From positions 62,001-126,000 of the forward strand of contig JADKEF010000009.1 in NCBI GenBank assembly GCA_016718135.1: a stretch of 64,000 nt of DNA, read 5' to 3'. This DNA comes from Acidobacteriota bacterium. Lineage in GTDB: Bacteria > Acidobacteriota > Blastocatellia > Pyrinomonadales > Pyrinomonadaceae. The translations under genes were made by a program, and so were the position numbers. Below, one piece after another: positions 35,499-44,700 of the stretch (position 1 is the first letter of the stretch; each line of letters starts with the position of its first letter). The notes below the pieces were generated by a model. The model was not told the origin of the DNA and did no database searches. It worked only from the letters and a program-made list of their open reading frames with translations.

Positions 35499-37073
35499 CT
35501 ACAGCGACACCGTTTGCTCCGCCCAGAATTGAAACTCACGATGCTTCAAAATTTCGGCCTTTGCCTGTATCTCGCCGCTCGCCGTTCTGCGTACATATTC
35601 GAATAGGCGCTCGCCGACCTCGGCGATTGATTCAGTACCATCGATGACGCCTCCGGCAGAGATATCAAGGTCTTGAGACATTTTTTCAAATACCCGATTG
35701 TTCGATGCAAGCTTGAGTACGGGTGCTATCGCGTTCCCGATCGTTGTGCCGTTTCCGGTAGTAAAGACAACGACCGTGGCTCCGGCAGCGACAAGTCCGG
35801 GCGTCGATTCCTGATCATAACCCGGCCCTTGCATCAAGTTGATACCGCGGACCTTTGGAGTTTCGGCATACTCTAAGGTGTCCTCAATGCGTGTCGTTCC
35901 CGCCTTGATGATCGCACCTAGACTTTTGATCGTGATATTCAACAAGCCGCCGGCTTTGTTGCCGGTGCTCGGATTCTGGCCGAGGACGCCGCCGAATTTC
36001 GAAGCGTATTCCTTATACCAATCGACCATTGCGTAGATCTTGCGACCGACCGTCGCGTCTTTTGCTCGGTTTGCGAGGATGTGTTCGGCTCCGCAAAACT
36101 CCGGCACCTCGGTGAGCAAGACGGTGCCGCCGCTTTTCACAAGCATATCGGATGCGTACCCAAGCGATGGATTGGCCGAGATGCCCGAGAATCCGTCTGA
36201 GCTGCCGCACTTTACACCGAGGACGAGTTCGCTGATAGGGAATTCCGCACGCTCGCATTTATTCACCTCGGGCAGCATTTTCTGTACTTCTTTCAAGCCG
36301 ATCTCGATCGCTGATTGTGTGCCGCCGACATCTTGTATGCCGATCTTGAAGATCGGTTTTTCGATCGGCTTGTCGCGGTCGGTGAGATATTTTTCAACGA
36401 AAGTCAGGTTCGTCTTTTCGCAGCCGAGGTCGATCAGGATGACGCCGCCGACGTTAGGGTGATCGGCGTAATTAGAGAGCGTGCGCATCATCACGTCGAG
36501 ATTTGAGCCGTCCTGACAGCCACAGCCTTTGTTGTGCGGAATGGCAACGACACCGTCGACGTTGGGGAACTTTTCGCGGCTGTAATGCAGGAACTCAGAC
36601 ATAATCGAGATCTGCGTCGCCTCATGGCTCGCACACATCGATGTCGGAACGATCAATACAAAATTGCGCGTCCCAACTCGCCCGTCGGGCCGCCGGAATC
36701 CCATAAAGGTCGCCGTCTCGTCCGGCGAAAAATACTCCGGTGCCGGCGTGTGCAGATCGTCCTCAATATCACGAACGACCGGAACGTCGTCGGTCATGTT
36801 CTCGTGCGTCACCCAATCGCCCTTGGCTATTCCAAGCGAAGTCCCGATCGGCTGGCCGTATTGTCTGACAAATTCACCTGCCGAAATGTCGTGAGTCGCA
36901 AAACGGTGTCCCGGAGGCACAGCTTTAGCGACCTCCACTAGGTCGCCATTCGGCAGCATGACCACAAGGCCGTCAGCCGTTTCATTTTTGACCACAGCGA
37001 CATTATCGTCAGGGTTGACGATGATAGCGTAGTCGCTTATCGCGGCCGGTTGTTCGGCGAAAGTATCTAACAT
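35499..37073 (-). CDS. uxaA: Altronate dehydratase family protein (UxaA/GarD family)
   Basis: Dehydrates D-altronate (or a related aldarate) to KDG. The 524-aa protein has an N-terminal SAF domain (about 15-95) and a large C-terminal domain beginning FMGFRRPDGRVGTRNFVLIVPT, with likely metal-site cysteines in HNKGCGCQDGSN, IDLGCEKTN and VLGVKCGSSDGFSG. The ATG at 37073 is preferred: it follows the previous gene's TGA by one base. A TTG 9 bases earlier is an alternative. No uronate isomerase (UxaC) or tagaturonate reductase (UxaB) of the standard families is in the window. Confidence 0.9.
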   Translation of the reverse strand: MLDTFAEQPAAISDYAIIVNPDDNVAVVKNETADGLVVMLPNGDLVEVAKAVPPGHRFATHDISAGEFVRQYGQPIGTSLGIAKGDWVTHENMTDDVPVVRDIEDDLHTPAPEYFSPDETATFMGFRRPDGRVGTRNFVLIVPTSMCASHEATQISIMSEFLHYSREKFPNVDGVVAIPHNKGCGCQDGSNLDVMMRTLSNYADHPNVGGVILIDLGCEKTNLTFVEKYLTDRDKPIEKPIFKIGIQDVGGTQSAIEIGLKEVQKMLPEVNKCERAEFPISELVLGVKCGSSDGFSGISANPSLGYASDMLVKSGGTVLLTEVPEFCGAEHILANRAKDATVGRKIYAMVDWYKEYASKFGGVLGQNPSTGNKAGGLLNITIKSLGAIIKAGTTRIEDTLEYAETPKVRGINLMQGPGYDQESTPGLVAAGATVVVFTTGNGTTIGNAIAPVLKLASNNRVFEKMSQDLDISAGGVIDGTESIAEVGERLFEYVRRTASGEIQAKAEILKHREFQFWAEQTVSL

Positions 37074-37074
37074 A

Positions 37075-38001
37075 TCAGGCAATCAGATCCGGTAAAACGT
37101 ACGAACGAACATCGGGATGAAGGCGAACAAGCAGTCCAGGATTTTCGTCAACCTGTCTCGCTAGTTCAGATTCATCAGTCGACAATTCAGTTTCGATCAA
37201 TCTCTTGAAACTAGGTATCTTGCCCGGTGCGGTCGAGGCGTCGACGATCGATTGCACGATCCGCTTTGCGCTCAGTATCGCCGCAGGGCCAAGGGTAAGT
37301 ATGTACTTGGCGTTGCGGCACTCAGCTTCGTCCGCCTCTGAAATTGCACTGCCGCCGACCTTGAATTTAGCGATGTGGTGCTCGAGTATCGTCTCGCTGA
37401 TTGGGATGATGCCGACAAAGTCATCCAGCGAAGCTCCGCAGCCTGGTTTTATATAGCATAGATGTGACGCGGCCTCGGCCTCAGGCCCCAACCCAAGAAA
37501 AAATAGATCGATGCCGCCGAGGGAATTGAGATTTTCGAGATATGCAGCCAATTCGCGCTCGATATCGTCGGTCTCGGTGATCATCGGCGTAAAACTTTTG
37601 ATCTTTGCAAAGAAGTTCGGGCCTAGCAGCCTTTCGAAATCGCGAACGAAGCTTAAGCCGTTTGCCATCCGCATCGGTGCTAGAGCATCCTGTGTAAAAA
37701 CATTCAGCCGGCCCAACAATTCATCTATTTCAGTAGTTTCTGCAAGCTCAGCAATTCTGCGATACATCGCCTGCGCACCTCGGCCGCCAAGGAGAACCAT
37801 CGTGATATCGCCGGGCTTCTCGCCGGCGTACCCGATCAGCTCGTTTAACATCGCTTCGCCTACGGCCTGCTCATTTTCAAGGACGTTATAGCGGAAGATC
37901 GCTCCCGAGGGAGTCGTGGCCCGTTGTTCCTGAGGGAGCCTCAACCAGACGTTGTTTTCTGAGACTCGACGGTCTACTATCATTTTGGCAGAGCTTTCCA
38001 T
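37075..38001 (-). CDS. NagB/6-phosphogluconolactonase-fold protein with altered active site
   Basis: A 308-aa protein whose middle part matches the NagB/RpiA/SOL fold: TMVLLGGRGAQAMYRRIAEL in place of the GGSTP loop, LNVFTQDALAP where NagB has a DE pair, and FFLGLGPEAEAASHL where NagB and lactonases have GxGxDGHxA. The catalytic Glu of DE and the GH pair are thus changed. It is the first gene of the uxaA-kduD-kdgK-kdgA operon, 14 bases behind an operator palindrome. A sugar-acid isomerase or lactonase role in hexuronate breakdown is possible but unproven. Confidence 0.72.
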   Translation of the reverse strand: MESSAKMIVDRRVSENNVWLRLPQEQRATTPSGAIFRYNVLENEQAVGEAMLNELIGYAGEKPGDITMVLLGGRGAQAMYRRIAELAETTEIDELLGRLNVFTQDALAPMRMANGLSFVRDFERLLGPNFFAKIKSFTPMITETDDIERELAAYLENLNSLGGIDLFFLGLGPEAEAASHLCYIKPGCGASLDDFVGIIPISETILEHHIAKFKVGGSAISEADEAECRNAKYILTLGPAAILSAKRIVQSIVDASTAPGKIPSFKRLIETELSTDESELARQVDENPGLLVRLHPDVRSYVLPDLIA

Positions 38002-38014
38002 TTACCGATTATTG

Positions 38015-38033
38015 TAATTGGTTAAACCAATTA
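38015..38033. promoter_or_regulatory. 19-bp palindrome, shared uronate-locus operator (site 2)
   Basis: TAATTGGTT-A-AACCAATTA is perfectly symmetric. Its core AATTGGT-N3-ACCAATT has the same spacing as the site at 26984-27000. It is 14 bases upstream of the start codon of the first gene of the minus-strand operon. Confidence 0.78.
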
Positions 38034-38172
38034 AAATCAAGTAGAATTTTGCAAAAATTGGCCATCGGATGTGAATCTCACCTATCTATATATAAATGTT
38101 AGTCATTGATGACAATTATAATGCTTGACAATCTGGATAAGTTTGATTCAAACTAGCGTCACAAACCAGAAG

Positions 38173-38183
38173 TGGTAATACCT
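38173..38183. promoter_or_regulatory. Weak third operator-like site (TGGTAATACCT)
   Basis: TGGT-AAT-ACC repeats the inner half-sites of the two strong palindromes with one mismatch (T for A at the end). It lies 48 bases before the SDR start in the 229-base divergent spacer (38002-38230), so one regulator could control both directions. Otherwise this spacer shows only A/T-rich promoter-like sequence. Confidence 0.4.
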
Positions 38184-38230
38184 TTAAGTCTTTTTGTGCG
38201 CTTCAGTGGCGTGGTCCGTAGTTAAATCTT

Positions 38231-39007
38231 ATGGGATTTTCCAAATTAGATCTTGACGGTCGCGTGGCCGTTGTTATCGGGGGCACGTCCGGGATTGGCC
38301 GTGCCATTTCTCACGGCCTAGCCGAGGCGGGTGCTGATGTGGTTTGCACGTCACGACGAACCGAACAAGTAGAAACCGCTGCGGCGGAGATCGAGGCTCT
38401 CGGGCGACGAACGTTGCGGGTCGCCTCTGATGTGTCCGATAAACCTTCTCTGTCGAACCTTCTCGATAAATGCATCGCGGCTTTTGGAAAAGTTGACATT
38501 CTCGTCAATTCCGCCGGCAGGACAAAGCGGACTCCTTCGCTCGATGTCACCGAGGAAGAATGGAACGAGATCATGGAAACGAATCTGACCGGCACGCTTA
38601 GAGCTTGTCAGGTCTTTGGCGGCCACATGGTCGCGAATGGCTACGGAAGGATCGTAAATATAGCGTCTCTGTCTACCTTTGTTTCTCTGTTCGAAGTCGC
38701 CGCCTACGCTGCGAGTAAGGCGGCCGTCGCTTCGCTGACTAAGTCGCTCGCGATCGAGTGGGCGAAGAACGGCGTCAATGTTAATGCGATCGCCCCTGGC
38801 GTATTCCGCACCGCTCTGAACACAAAGCTGCTGGACGAAACGCCACGCGGGCAGGAGTTTCTGACACGCACACCGATGGGCCGGTTTGGCAATGTCGACG
38901 AACTCGCGGGTGCCGCCGTTTTTCTGGCGTCTGAGGCCGCAAGCTTTGTTACGGGCGAGGTTCTTGTTGTCGATGGCGGATTTTTGGCGAGCGGCGTAAA
39001 TCAATAG
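38231..39007 (+). CDS. SDR family oxidoreductase (gluconate 5-dehydrogenase-like)
   Basis: A 258-aa short-chain dehydrogenase: GGTSGIG cofactor motif, NSAG, NIASLS and the catalytic YAASK, then a C-terminal GEVLVVDGGFLASG. It is related to KduD and gluconate-5-dehydrogenases but distinct from the kduD in the same locus. Standing first in the divergent hexuronate operon with an MFS transporter, it could be the missing tagaturonate/fructuronate reductase upstream of UxaA; this is inference. Its stop overlaps the GTG of the next gene by one base. Confidence 0.88.
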   Translation: MGFSKLDLDGRVAVVIGGTSGIGRAISHGLAEAGADVVCTSRRTEQVETAAAEIEALGRRTLRVASDVSDKPSLSNLLDKCIAAFGKVDILVNSAGRTKRTPSLDVTEEEWNEIMETNLTGTLRACQVFGGHMVANGYGRIVNIASLSTFVSLFEVAAYAASKAAVASLTKSLAIEWAKNGVNVNAIAPGVFRTALNTKLLDETPRGQEFLTRTPMGRFGNVDELAGAAVFLASEAASFVTGEVLVVDGGFLASGVNQ

Positions 39008-40119
39008 TGGCGGAACTAGAGGAAAAAACCGAACGGCTCGTCCGTATGCTTGCGGAAAATGAACTCGATGCTGTCGTCCTCAATGCTCAGCATAATTTTG
39101 CGTGGTTGACAGGCGGCGGTTCCAATGGCGTAGATCTAAGTCGTGAAAATGGCGTCGCGTCGTTGATGATCGCTCGCGATGGCCGCCGAACGATTTTCGC
39201 CAACAATATCGAGATTCAGCGAATGCTCGCAGAGCAGGTTAGCGGCAGCTTCGATCCGGTAGAGTTTTCATGGCAGAACGAGAAAGCTGACGGCAGCATC
39301 GTCCTTAAGCATGCTAGGCAAATACTCCGCCGCGACGCAAGAATTGCGACGGATATACCGATGTTCGCTGATACGTCGGTGATCGAGGGTAAGATCGCCC
39401 CTTGCCGTTATCGATTGACAACGGAAGAACAAGAACGGTTTCGAGACCTTGGCCGCGATGCCGGAGTTGCGATGGGCAACCTTGTCGGAAAGCTTGAACA
39501 GGGTGATATGGAGGTCGAGATCGCCGAAAAACTCAGGCACGAACTTGGGAAGGCGGGAATCCTCTCGGTAGTCACACTTGTCGCGGCAGACGAACGCATC
39601 TCGCATTTTCGTCATCCGTTACCAACGACAAAACGCTGGCAGAAAACGGTTTTGGCAGTAACCTGTGCCAAACGTCACGGACTGATCGCGAGCATGAGCA
39701 GGATTATCACCATTGGCGAGCCGGATGGTGAATTGAAACGAAAGACCGAGGCTGCAGCGTATGTAAATGCTGCTCTCCTAAATGCTACCCGACCCGGTGC
39801 CACTGGTGGAGGATTGTACAAAGTTGCCGCCGATGCTTACGCCGCACATGGTTTTGCCGAGGATATCAACCACCACCACCAGGGCGGTGCAGCAGGGTAC
39901 AAAACCCGCGATTGGGTTGCTCATCCGCAGAATGCCGAGATCGTACAGCCCGATCAGGCTTTTGCATGGAATCCGTCGATCACAGGAACCAAAGTGGAGG
40001 ACACGACGATCGTGACGGCAGACGGTATTGAGATCGTCACTCCGTCGCCGCTTTTTCCGCAGATCGAGAGTATCATTGATGGACGTTCGTATTTGTCTCC
40101 CGGAGTTCTAACATTTTAG
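39007..40119 (+). CDS. M24 (creatinase/aminopeptidase) fold protein lacking metal ligands
   Basis: A 370-aa protein with a creatinase-type N domain (about 1-125) and a pita-bread C domain. In active M24 peptidases two Asp bind metal; at that place this protein has VLAVTCAKRHGLIASMSR, with neither Asp. A His remains in NHHHQGGAAGYKTRDW and a Glu in TKVEDTTIV. This resembles creatinase, an M24-fold hydrolase without metal, so peptidase activity is doubtful. GTG start at 39007 overlaps the SDR stop. The place between an SDR and a hexuronate transporter suggests a small-molecule substrate. Confidence 0.8.
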   Translation: MAELEEKTERLVRMLAENELDAVVLNAQHNFAWLTGGGSNGVDLSRENGVASLMIARDGRRTIFANNIEIQRMLAEQVSGSFDPVEFSWQNEKADGSIVLKHARQILRRDARIATDIPMFADTSVIEGKIAPCRYRLTTEEQERFRDLGRDAGVAMGNLVGKLEQGDMEVEIAEKLRHELGKAGILSVVTLVAADERISHFRHPLPTTKRWQKTVLAVTCAKRHGLIASMSRIITIGEPDGELKRKTEAAAYVNAALLNATRPGATGGGLYKVAADAYAAHGFAEDINHHHQGGAAGYKTRDWVAHPQNAEIVQPDQAFAWNPSITGTKVEDTTIVTADGIEIVTPSPLFPQIESIIDGRSYLSPGVLTF

Positions 40120-40134
40120 TGAGGTTACCAGCGA

Positions 40135-41631
40135 ATGAATAATGACCAAGGCGACATAATTGAAAGCCAGAAACAGCAAGATGATGGCGAGTTTCTTGCA
40201 GCACCCGAAGAATCGGGCGGTTCTGCGACCGGAGCTGTGATCGCGGGCGTAGGCGATGTTGTAAAACGTATTGGCCGTTACCGTTGGACGATCTGTGCTC
40301 TGCTGTTTTTCGCCTCGGCGATAAACTACGTCGATCGTCAGGTCATCGCGATCCTCAAGCCAACCCTGCAAAAGGAATTTGGCTGGACCGACATTGATTA
40401 TGGTTGGATCATCTTCGCCTTTTCAACCGCGTATGCGTTGGGCTTTATCTTCGCGGGCCGTTTCATGGACAAGTTCGGCACGAAGATCGGTTTCACAGTG
40501 GCGATAATTCTGTGGAGCATCGGTGCCATGATGCATGCATGGGCCGTCGGCGTAGGCGAGTTTGCATTGCCGATATTGACTCCCATAATTGACGGTCTCC
40601 TCTCGGTTGTAAACGCCGTCATTACGCCTCTAGGGTTTGCGCCGTGGTCGATCGTACTTTCGGTATCTGTTGCCGGCTTCATTGTGGCAAGATTCGTTCT
40701 AGGTCTCGGTGAATCGGGCAACTTCCCGGCTGCTATTAAAACAACGGCCGAGTGGTTTCCCAAAAAGGAAAGAGCACTGTCGACGGGCATTTTTAATGCC
40801 GGCACGAACGTCGGAGCTCTCGTAACGCCCCTTGTCGTCCCGATCCTCGTCTCTATTTGGGGTTGGTATGAGGCGTTTATTGTCACCGGTGTTCTGGGTT
40901 TTATATGGTTAGCCTTCTGGCTCGTAATGTACAAACGTCCTGACGAGCATCCGAGGCTGTCTGCCGAAGAGCTAGCGTACATTCAAAGCGATCCTGCCGA
41001 ACCTACGACGAAAGTGCCGTGGGGAAAGCTGATCAGATATCGACAAACATGGGCCTTCGCCCTTGGCAAATTTCTTACCGACCCGATCTGGTGGATCTAT
41101 CTTTTCTGGGTTCCCGATTTCCTCCAGCGTCAGCACGGCCTGGATCTTAAATCTTTCGGCTTGCCGATCGCGGTCATTTACATCATTGCGGATGTTGGCA
41201 GTGTCGGTGGCGGCTATATTTCATCGGCATTGATCAAGCGTGGTTACACGATCAACCGATCGCGTAAGACTGCTATGCTGATATGTGCGCTTGCGGTGCT
41301 CCCGATAGTTCTTGCGTCTGTGACCTCGAGCCTGTGGCTGTCCGTGATATTGATCGGTGTCGCAGCTGCAGCCCATCAAGGTTGGTCGGCGAATTTGTTC
41401 ACGCTCACATCGGACACCTTTCCAAAGCAGGCAGTCGGATCTGTGGTCGGCATCGGCGGAATGTTCGGTGCGATCGGCGGCATGGTGATCGCCCCGCTCG
41501 TGGGATACATTCTCGCCACATCCGGAAGCTATGTGCCTATCTTCATCATTGCGGCTTCGGCATATTTGCTCGCATTGCTGATCATTCACCTGCTCGCTCC
41601 AAAACTCGAGCCGGCCGCGATCGACGCTTAG
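40135..41631 (+). CDS. MFS transporter, hexuronate (ExuT)-type
   Basis: A 498-aa inner-membrane carrier with 12 predicted helices and a 55-residue soluble N-terminus. Family features are INYVDRQVIAILKPTLQKEFGW, the loop GFIFAGRFMDKFGTKIG, FVLGLGESGNFPAAIKTTAEWFPKKERALSTGIFNAG and PDEHPRLSAEELAYI. These match the anion:cation symporter group that includes ExuT and other sugar-acid carriers. An insert of about 50 residues lies between helices 3 and 4 (region 140-190). It ends the divergent operon; a strong terminator follows. Confidence 0.9.
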   Translation: MNNDQGDIIESQKQQDDGEFLAAPEESGGSATGAVIAGVGDVVKRIGRYRWTICALLFFASAINYVDRQVIAILKPTLQKEFGWTDIDYGWIIFAFSTAYALGFIFAGRFMDKFGTKIGFTVAIILWSIGAMMHAWAVGVGEFALPILTPIIDGLLSVVNAVITPLGFAPWSIVLSVSVAGFIVARFVLGLGESGNFPAAIKTTAEWFPKKERALSTGIFNAGTNVGALVTPLVVPILVSIWGWYEAFIVTGVLGFIWLAFWLVMYKRPDEHPRLSAEELAYIQSDPAEPTTKVPWGKLIRYRQTWAFALGKFLTDPIWWIYLFWVPDFLQRQHGLDLKSFGLPIAVIYIIADVGSVGGGYISSALIKRGYTINRSRKTAMLICALAVLPIVLASVTSSLWLSVILIGVAAAAHQGWSANLFTLTSDTFPKQAVGSVVGIGGMFGAIGGMVIAPLVGYILATSGSYVPIFIIAASAYLLALLIIHLLAPKLEPAAIDA

Positions 41632-41652
41632 AATTTTCTAAACCGGATTAGC

Positions 41653-41686
41653 AAAAGAGGCTGCCCGAAAATGCAGCCTCTTTTTT
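41653..41686 (+). terminator. Rho-independent terminator of the SDR-M24-MFS operon
   Basis: AAAAGAGGCTGC and GCAGCCTCTTTT pair over 12 bp with an 8-base loop, followed by T-run, 21 bases after the MFS stop codon. Confidence 0.9.
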
Positions 41687-41732
41687 GTTTCGCGAGAAGC
41701 CATCCTGAGAACTACTCCAGGATAGCTATTGA

Positions 41733-44700
41733 TCATTCCTGGCCGATGAAGTCGACGTCCGTAAGGGTGTCGATGACCTGGATGATGCGTGGGGCGAAGC
41801 GGTAGCGGCGGCTTTCGACACTCATTACGATGCTCGAGCCGGCCTCGATGCCATCGAACGAGTAGTAGCCGAAGCTGCTCGTCGTTGCCGTTCTTACCAC
41901 TCCCTGGCCGTCGACCATGCTGACCGTTGCGTTCCTGAGTCCGCGTCCGTCAGGTGTCGTCACACGGCCTGAGACCTCGACCCCGGCTGCGGTTGCAGGT
42001 AGCAGCTCGATGCCCCACCCGCCGTTCACACCGCCATTTACGACCATGGGAGCGTTACCGCCGTTATCATCGCGGATGTAGAGCGACCAAGTGCCATTGC
42101 CGTCGAGCTGTCCGAAGTTGCCGAACAGCGTCTGAGCTCCAGTGCCGCCCACCGTGCTGCCGGGTTGGGCATACGGCCCTGCAGGTGCAGGTGCAGGGAA
42201 GTCGTTGATGGTCGTTTGCCAGCTAGTCGGCTCGAAATTGCCAGTTGATAACGAGGTAGAATCCGGTAGGACTGCGTTCGCATCATCCGTAAATGTTAGC
42301 GTGACATTGCTACCGTCAGCGACAGGCACCGCACCACCTGCGTCAGCCATTAGAATGAACTTACGTCCCTGTGGATTGACCAGAAGCACCTTCAGGTTGT
42401 CCGGGAAGGCGTGATAAAGGTCATATAAAGTCACCCTAATGCGTTGCACGTTGGTCGGTGCACCAGTTACGACGATGTTAGACGGATACGGAGCTGCCAC
42501 GGTACCCTGGAAAGTGGAGATCGACGTGGAGTTACGGAACTGGTTTGCCGTGTCGTTGATCGTTACGGTTGCGACGTTAGGCGTTCCCAATCCAGCTCCA
42601 ACAGGACTGGTCAATCGGACGAGGAAAGTCTCATTGCCTTCAAGCAAGCTGTCGCGGCAGAGGGGAACGCTTACAGTCTTTGAGCTTTCTCCCGCAGCGA
42701 AGTTAACGGTCTGACCGGCGTTTGACTCGTAGTCTCCGCCATTGCCACAGTTCGCCGAACCAATTGCAGTTCCACCGGCGCTCGTTGCGAACGTCACGCT
42801 TGAAGGATTCTGCAGATCGCCAAATCGCTCGATCGAGATCGATACAGACTGCGATTCGTCATCAAGATACGCAGCCTCAGTAAACTCAACCGTCTCTATC
42901 GCAGCCGGGTCGTCGTCGATGATCGTCCCGATTCCTTGTCCGTCGGAAACGCTCGCTCCCGTTGCACTTGCCACATCGAGTGAAAAGGTTTCGTCAGGCT
43001 CGTCGCCCGGATCTTCGACGATCGGGACGGAGACAGTTCGCGACAAAGTGCCGGCCGGGAAGACAACGTCAAGACCATCGACCGACTCAAAATCGCCACC
43101 CTCCGAGGCTGTTATGCCATTGGTATTAACACGCACAGTCACTGGCTGAGCACTGGCCGACGAAAGTGTGATCGTAAAGACAAGCGGATCGCCCTCAGGG
43201 TTGTCAGCACTCGGACCTTCGCCGCCGGTTGCATTACCGACCGCAACCGCCGGAGCACCGCCACTGATCTCAAAATTGACGTTGTTGACGTCAAAGAAGA
43301 TGTTGCCGGCAGCTTCGACTTTCACTCCCGCCTGCGAAGTCGCATTATCCGGCACAGTGATCTGGGCGGTGCCGTTGTTCGGAGCATTGGCAAGCAATGT
43401 GACCGGGAATGTTTGCCCGCCGTTCGTCGACAAAAGAATGTTTACATTTGCTGCACCGATCGGGGCCGCATCGGTACCAACGACATCCCACGTGACGGTC
43501 TGAGTCGAACCGACCGCCCAAGTTGCCGCCGTGTTCTGTGAAGTAACCTGAAATGGTCCGCTTGTGTTGACCGTCGTTACCTGCATGCCGGCATCGGCTA
43601 TACCACCGCGCTGGTCGCGAACCGCAACGCGGAAATTCATTGTTCGTGCGATCGAGGGGAGATTTTCACCGATCACGCAGTCGTTCCCGGCCTGACAAAC
43701 TGCGCCCGGAGCTCCGGTTGGGTGATTTCCCTGATAATTGAGCGGTGGATTGTTGCTGTTGGCCGGGTTGTTATTGGCCGGATTCAGAACAAAGGCCATG
43801 CTCGGGAACGTTCTCGATGAGCTCGCTACCGGTGAATAAACACGGAATAGCGAACGCTGTACGCCGTCCGTATCAACATCGTATCCGAGAGCCGGTGTGC
43901 CTAACTGACCTGTGCCCGACGGCGAAAGGTCATATTGTTCCCATGAGTAGAGGAGATTTGCTACGTCGCCCGGGTCGGCATCATTTCCTTGAGCGGTCAA
44001 GATAAATGGCGTAAGCCTAGGTATCGTGAAATTGTTGCCGGCGGAGACGGTCGGAACGCTGTTGGTTCCTGTTGGGACTCCGCACGATCCGCCGTTGCCG
44101 GCGTCCTGAATGTTCGCCACCATTTGCGTAAGGCTACGAATATGAAACGCCGGAACGCCGGTATCGACGTACTGCTGAAGGTTACGGATATTGCAGATAC
44201 CAACGTATGACATCAGGGTCGAGCCGCTTGCAACCTCAAACGCATTGCTGGTCGAGCGCGTTGTGCAGGCACCGCCATTGTCGCGGTTGTTATACGTATG
44301 GCTGCCGCCGAATTGATGGCCGATCTCGTGGGCAACATAATCAACCGTGAACGGATCGCCATAGAACCCTGCACGGGCCGAGTATCCCTGAGCTTTCGCG
44401 TCAGCCGCACACACCGACGGAGAAGAGGCCACGCCGCCACCGCCGGTGCCATATAGATGTCCGACATCGTAGTTGGCCACTCCGACGCGTGTGTTGACGG
44501 TTGTCTGATTGATGTTTAGCTGCGCTTCCGAATCGGTATTGTCATACGGATCGGTCGCCGGATCGTCAAAGATAATGTTGGTTGCATCGTTCGTAATCGA
44601 TGGATTGACGAGCTGGAAGGAAACAGCGATCTCCTTTCGAAAGATGGCATCGAGACGATTCACGCTAGTCGTCATTGCTGCCAACGCGGCCGTGCGCACG

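Noticed and set aside
39007..40119. Annotation as a VapB antitoxin or active Xaa-Pro aminopeptidase
   Set aside because: There is no toxin partner, and the M24 metal Asp residues are missing.
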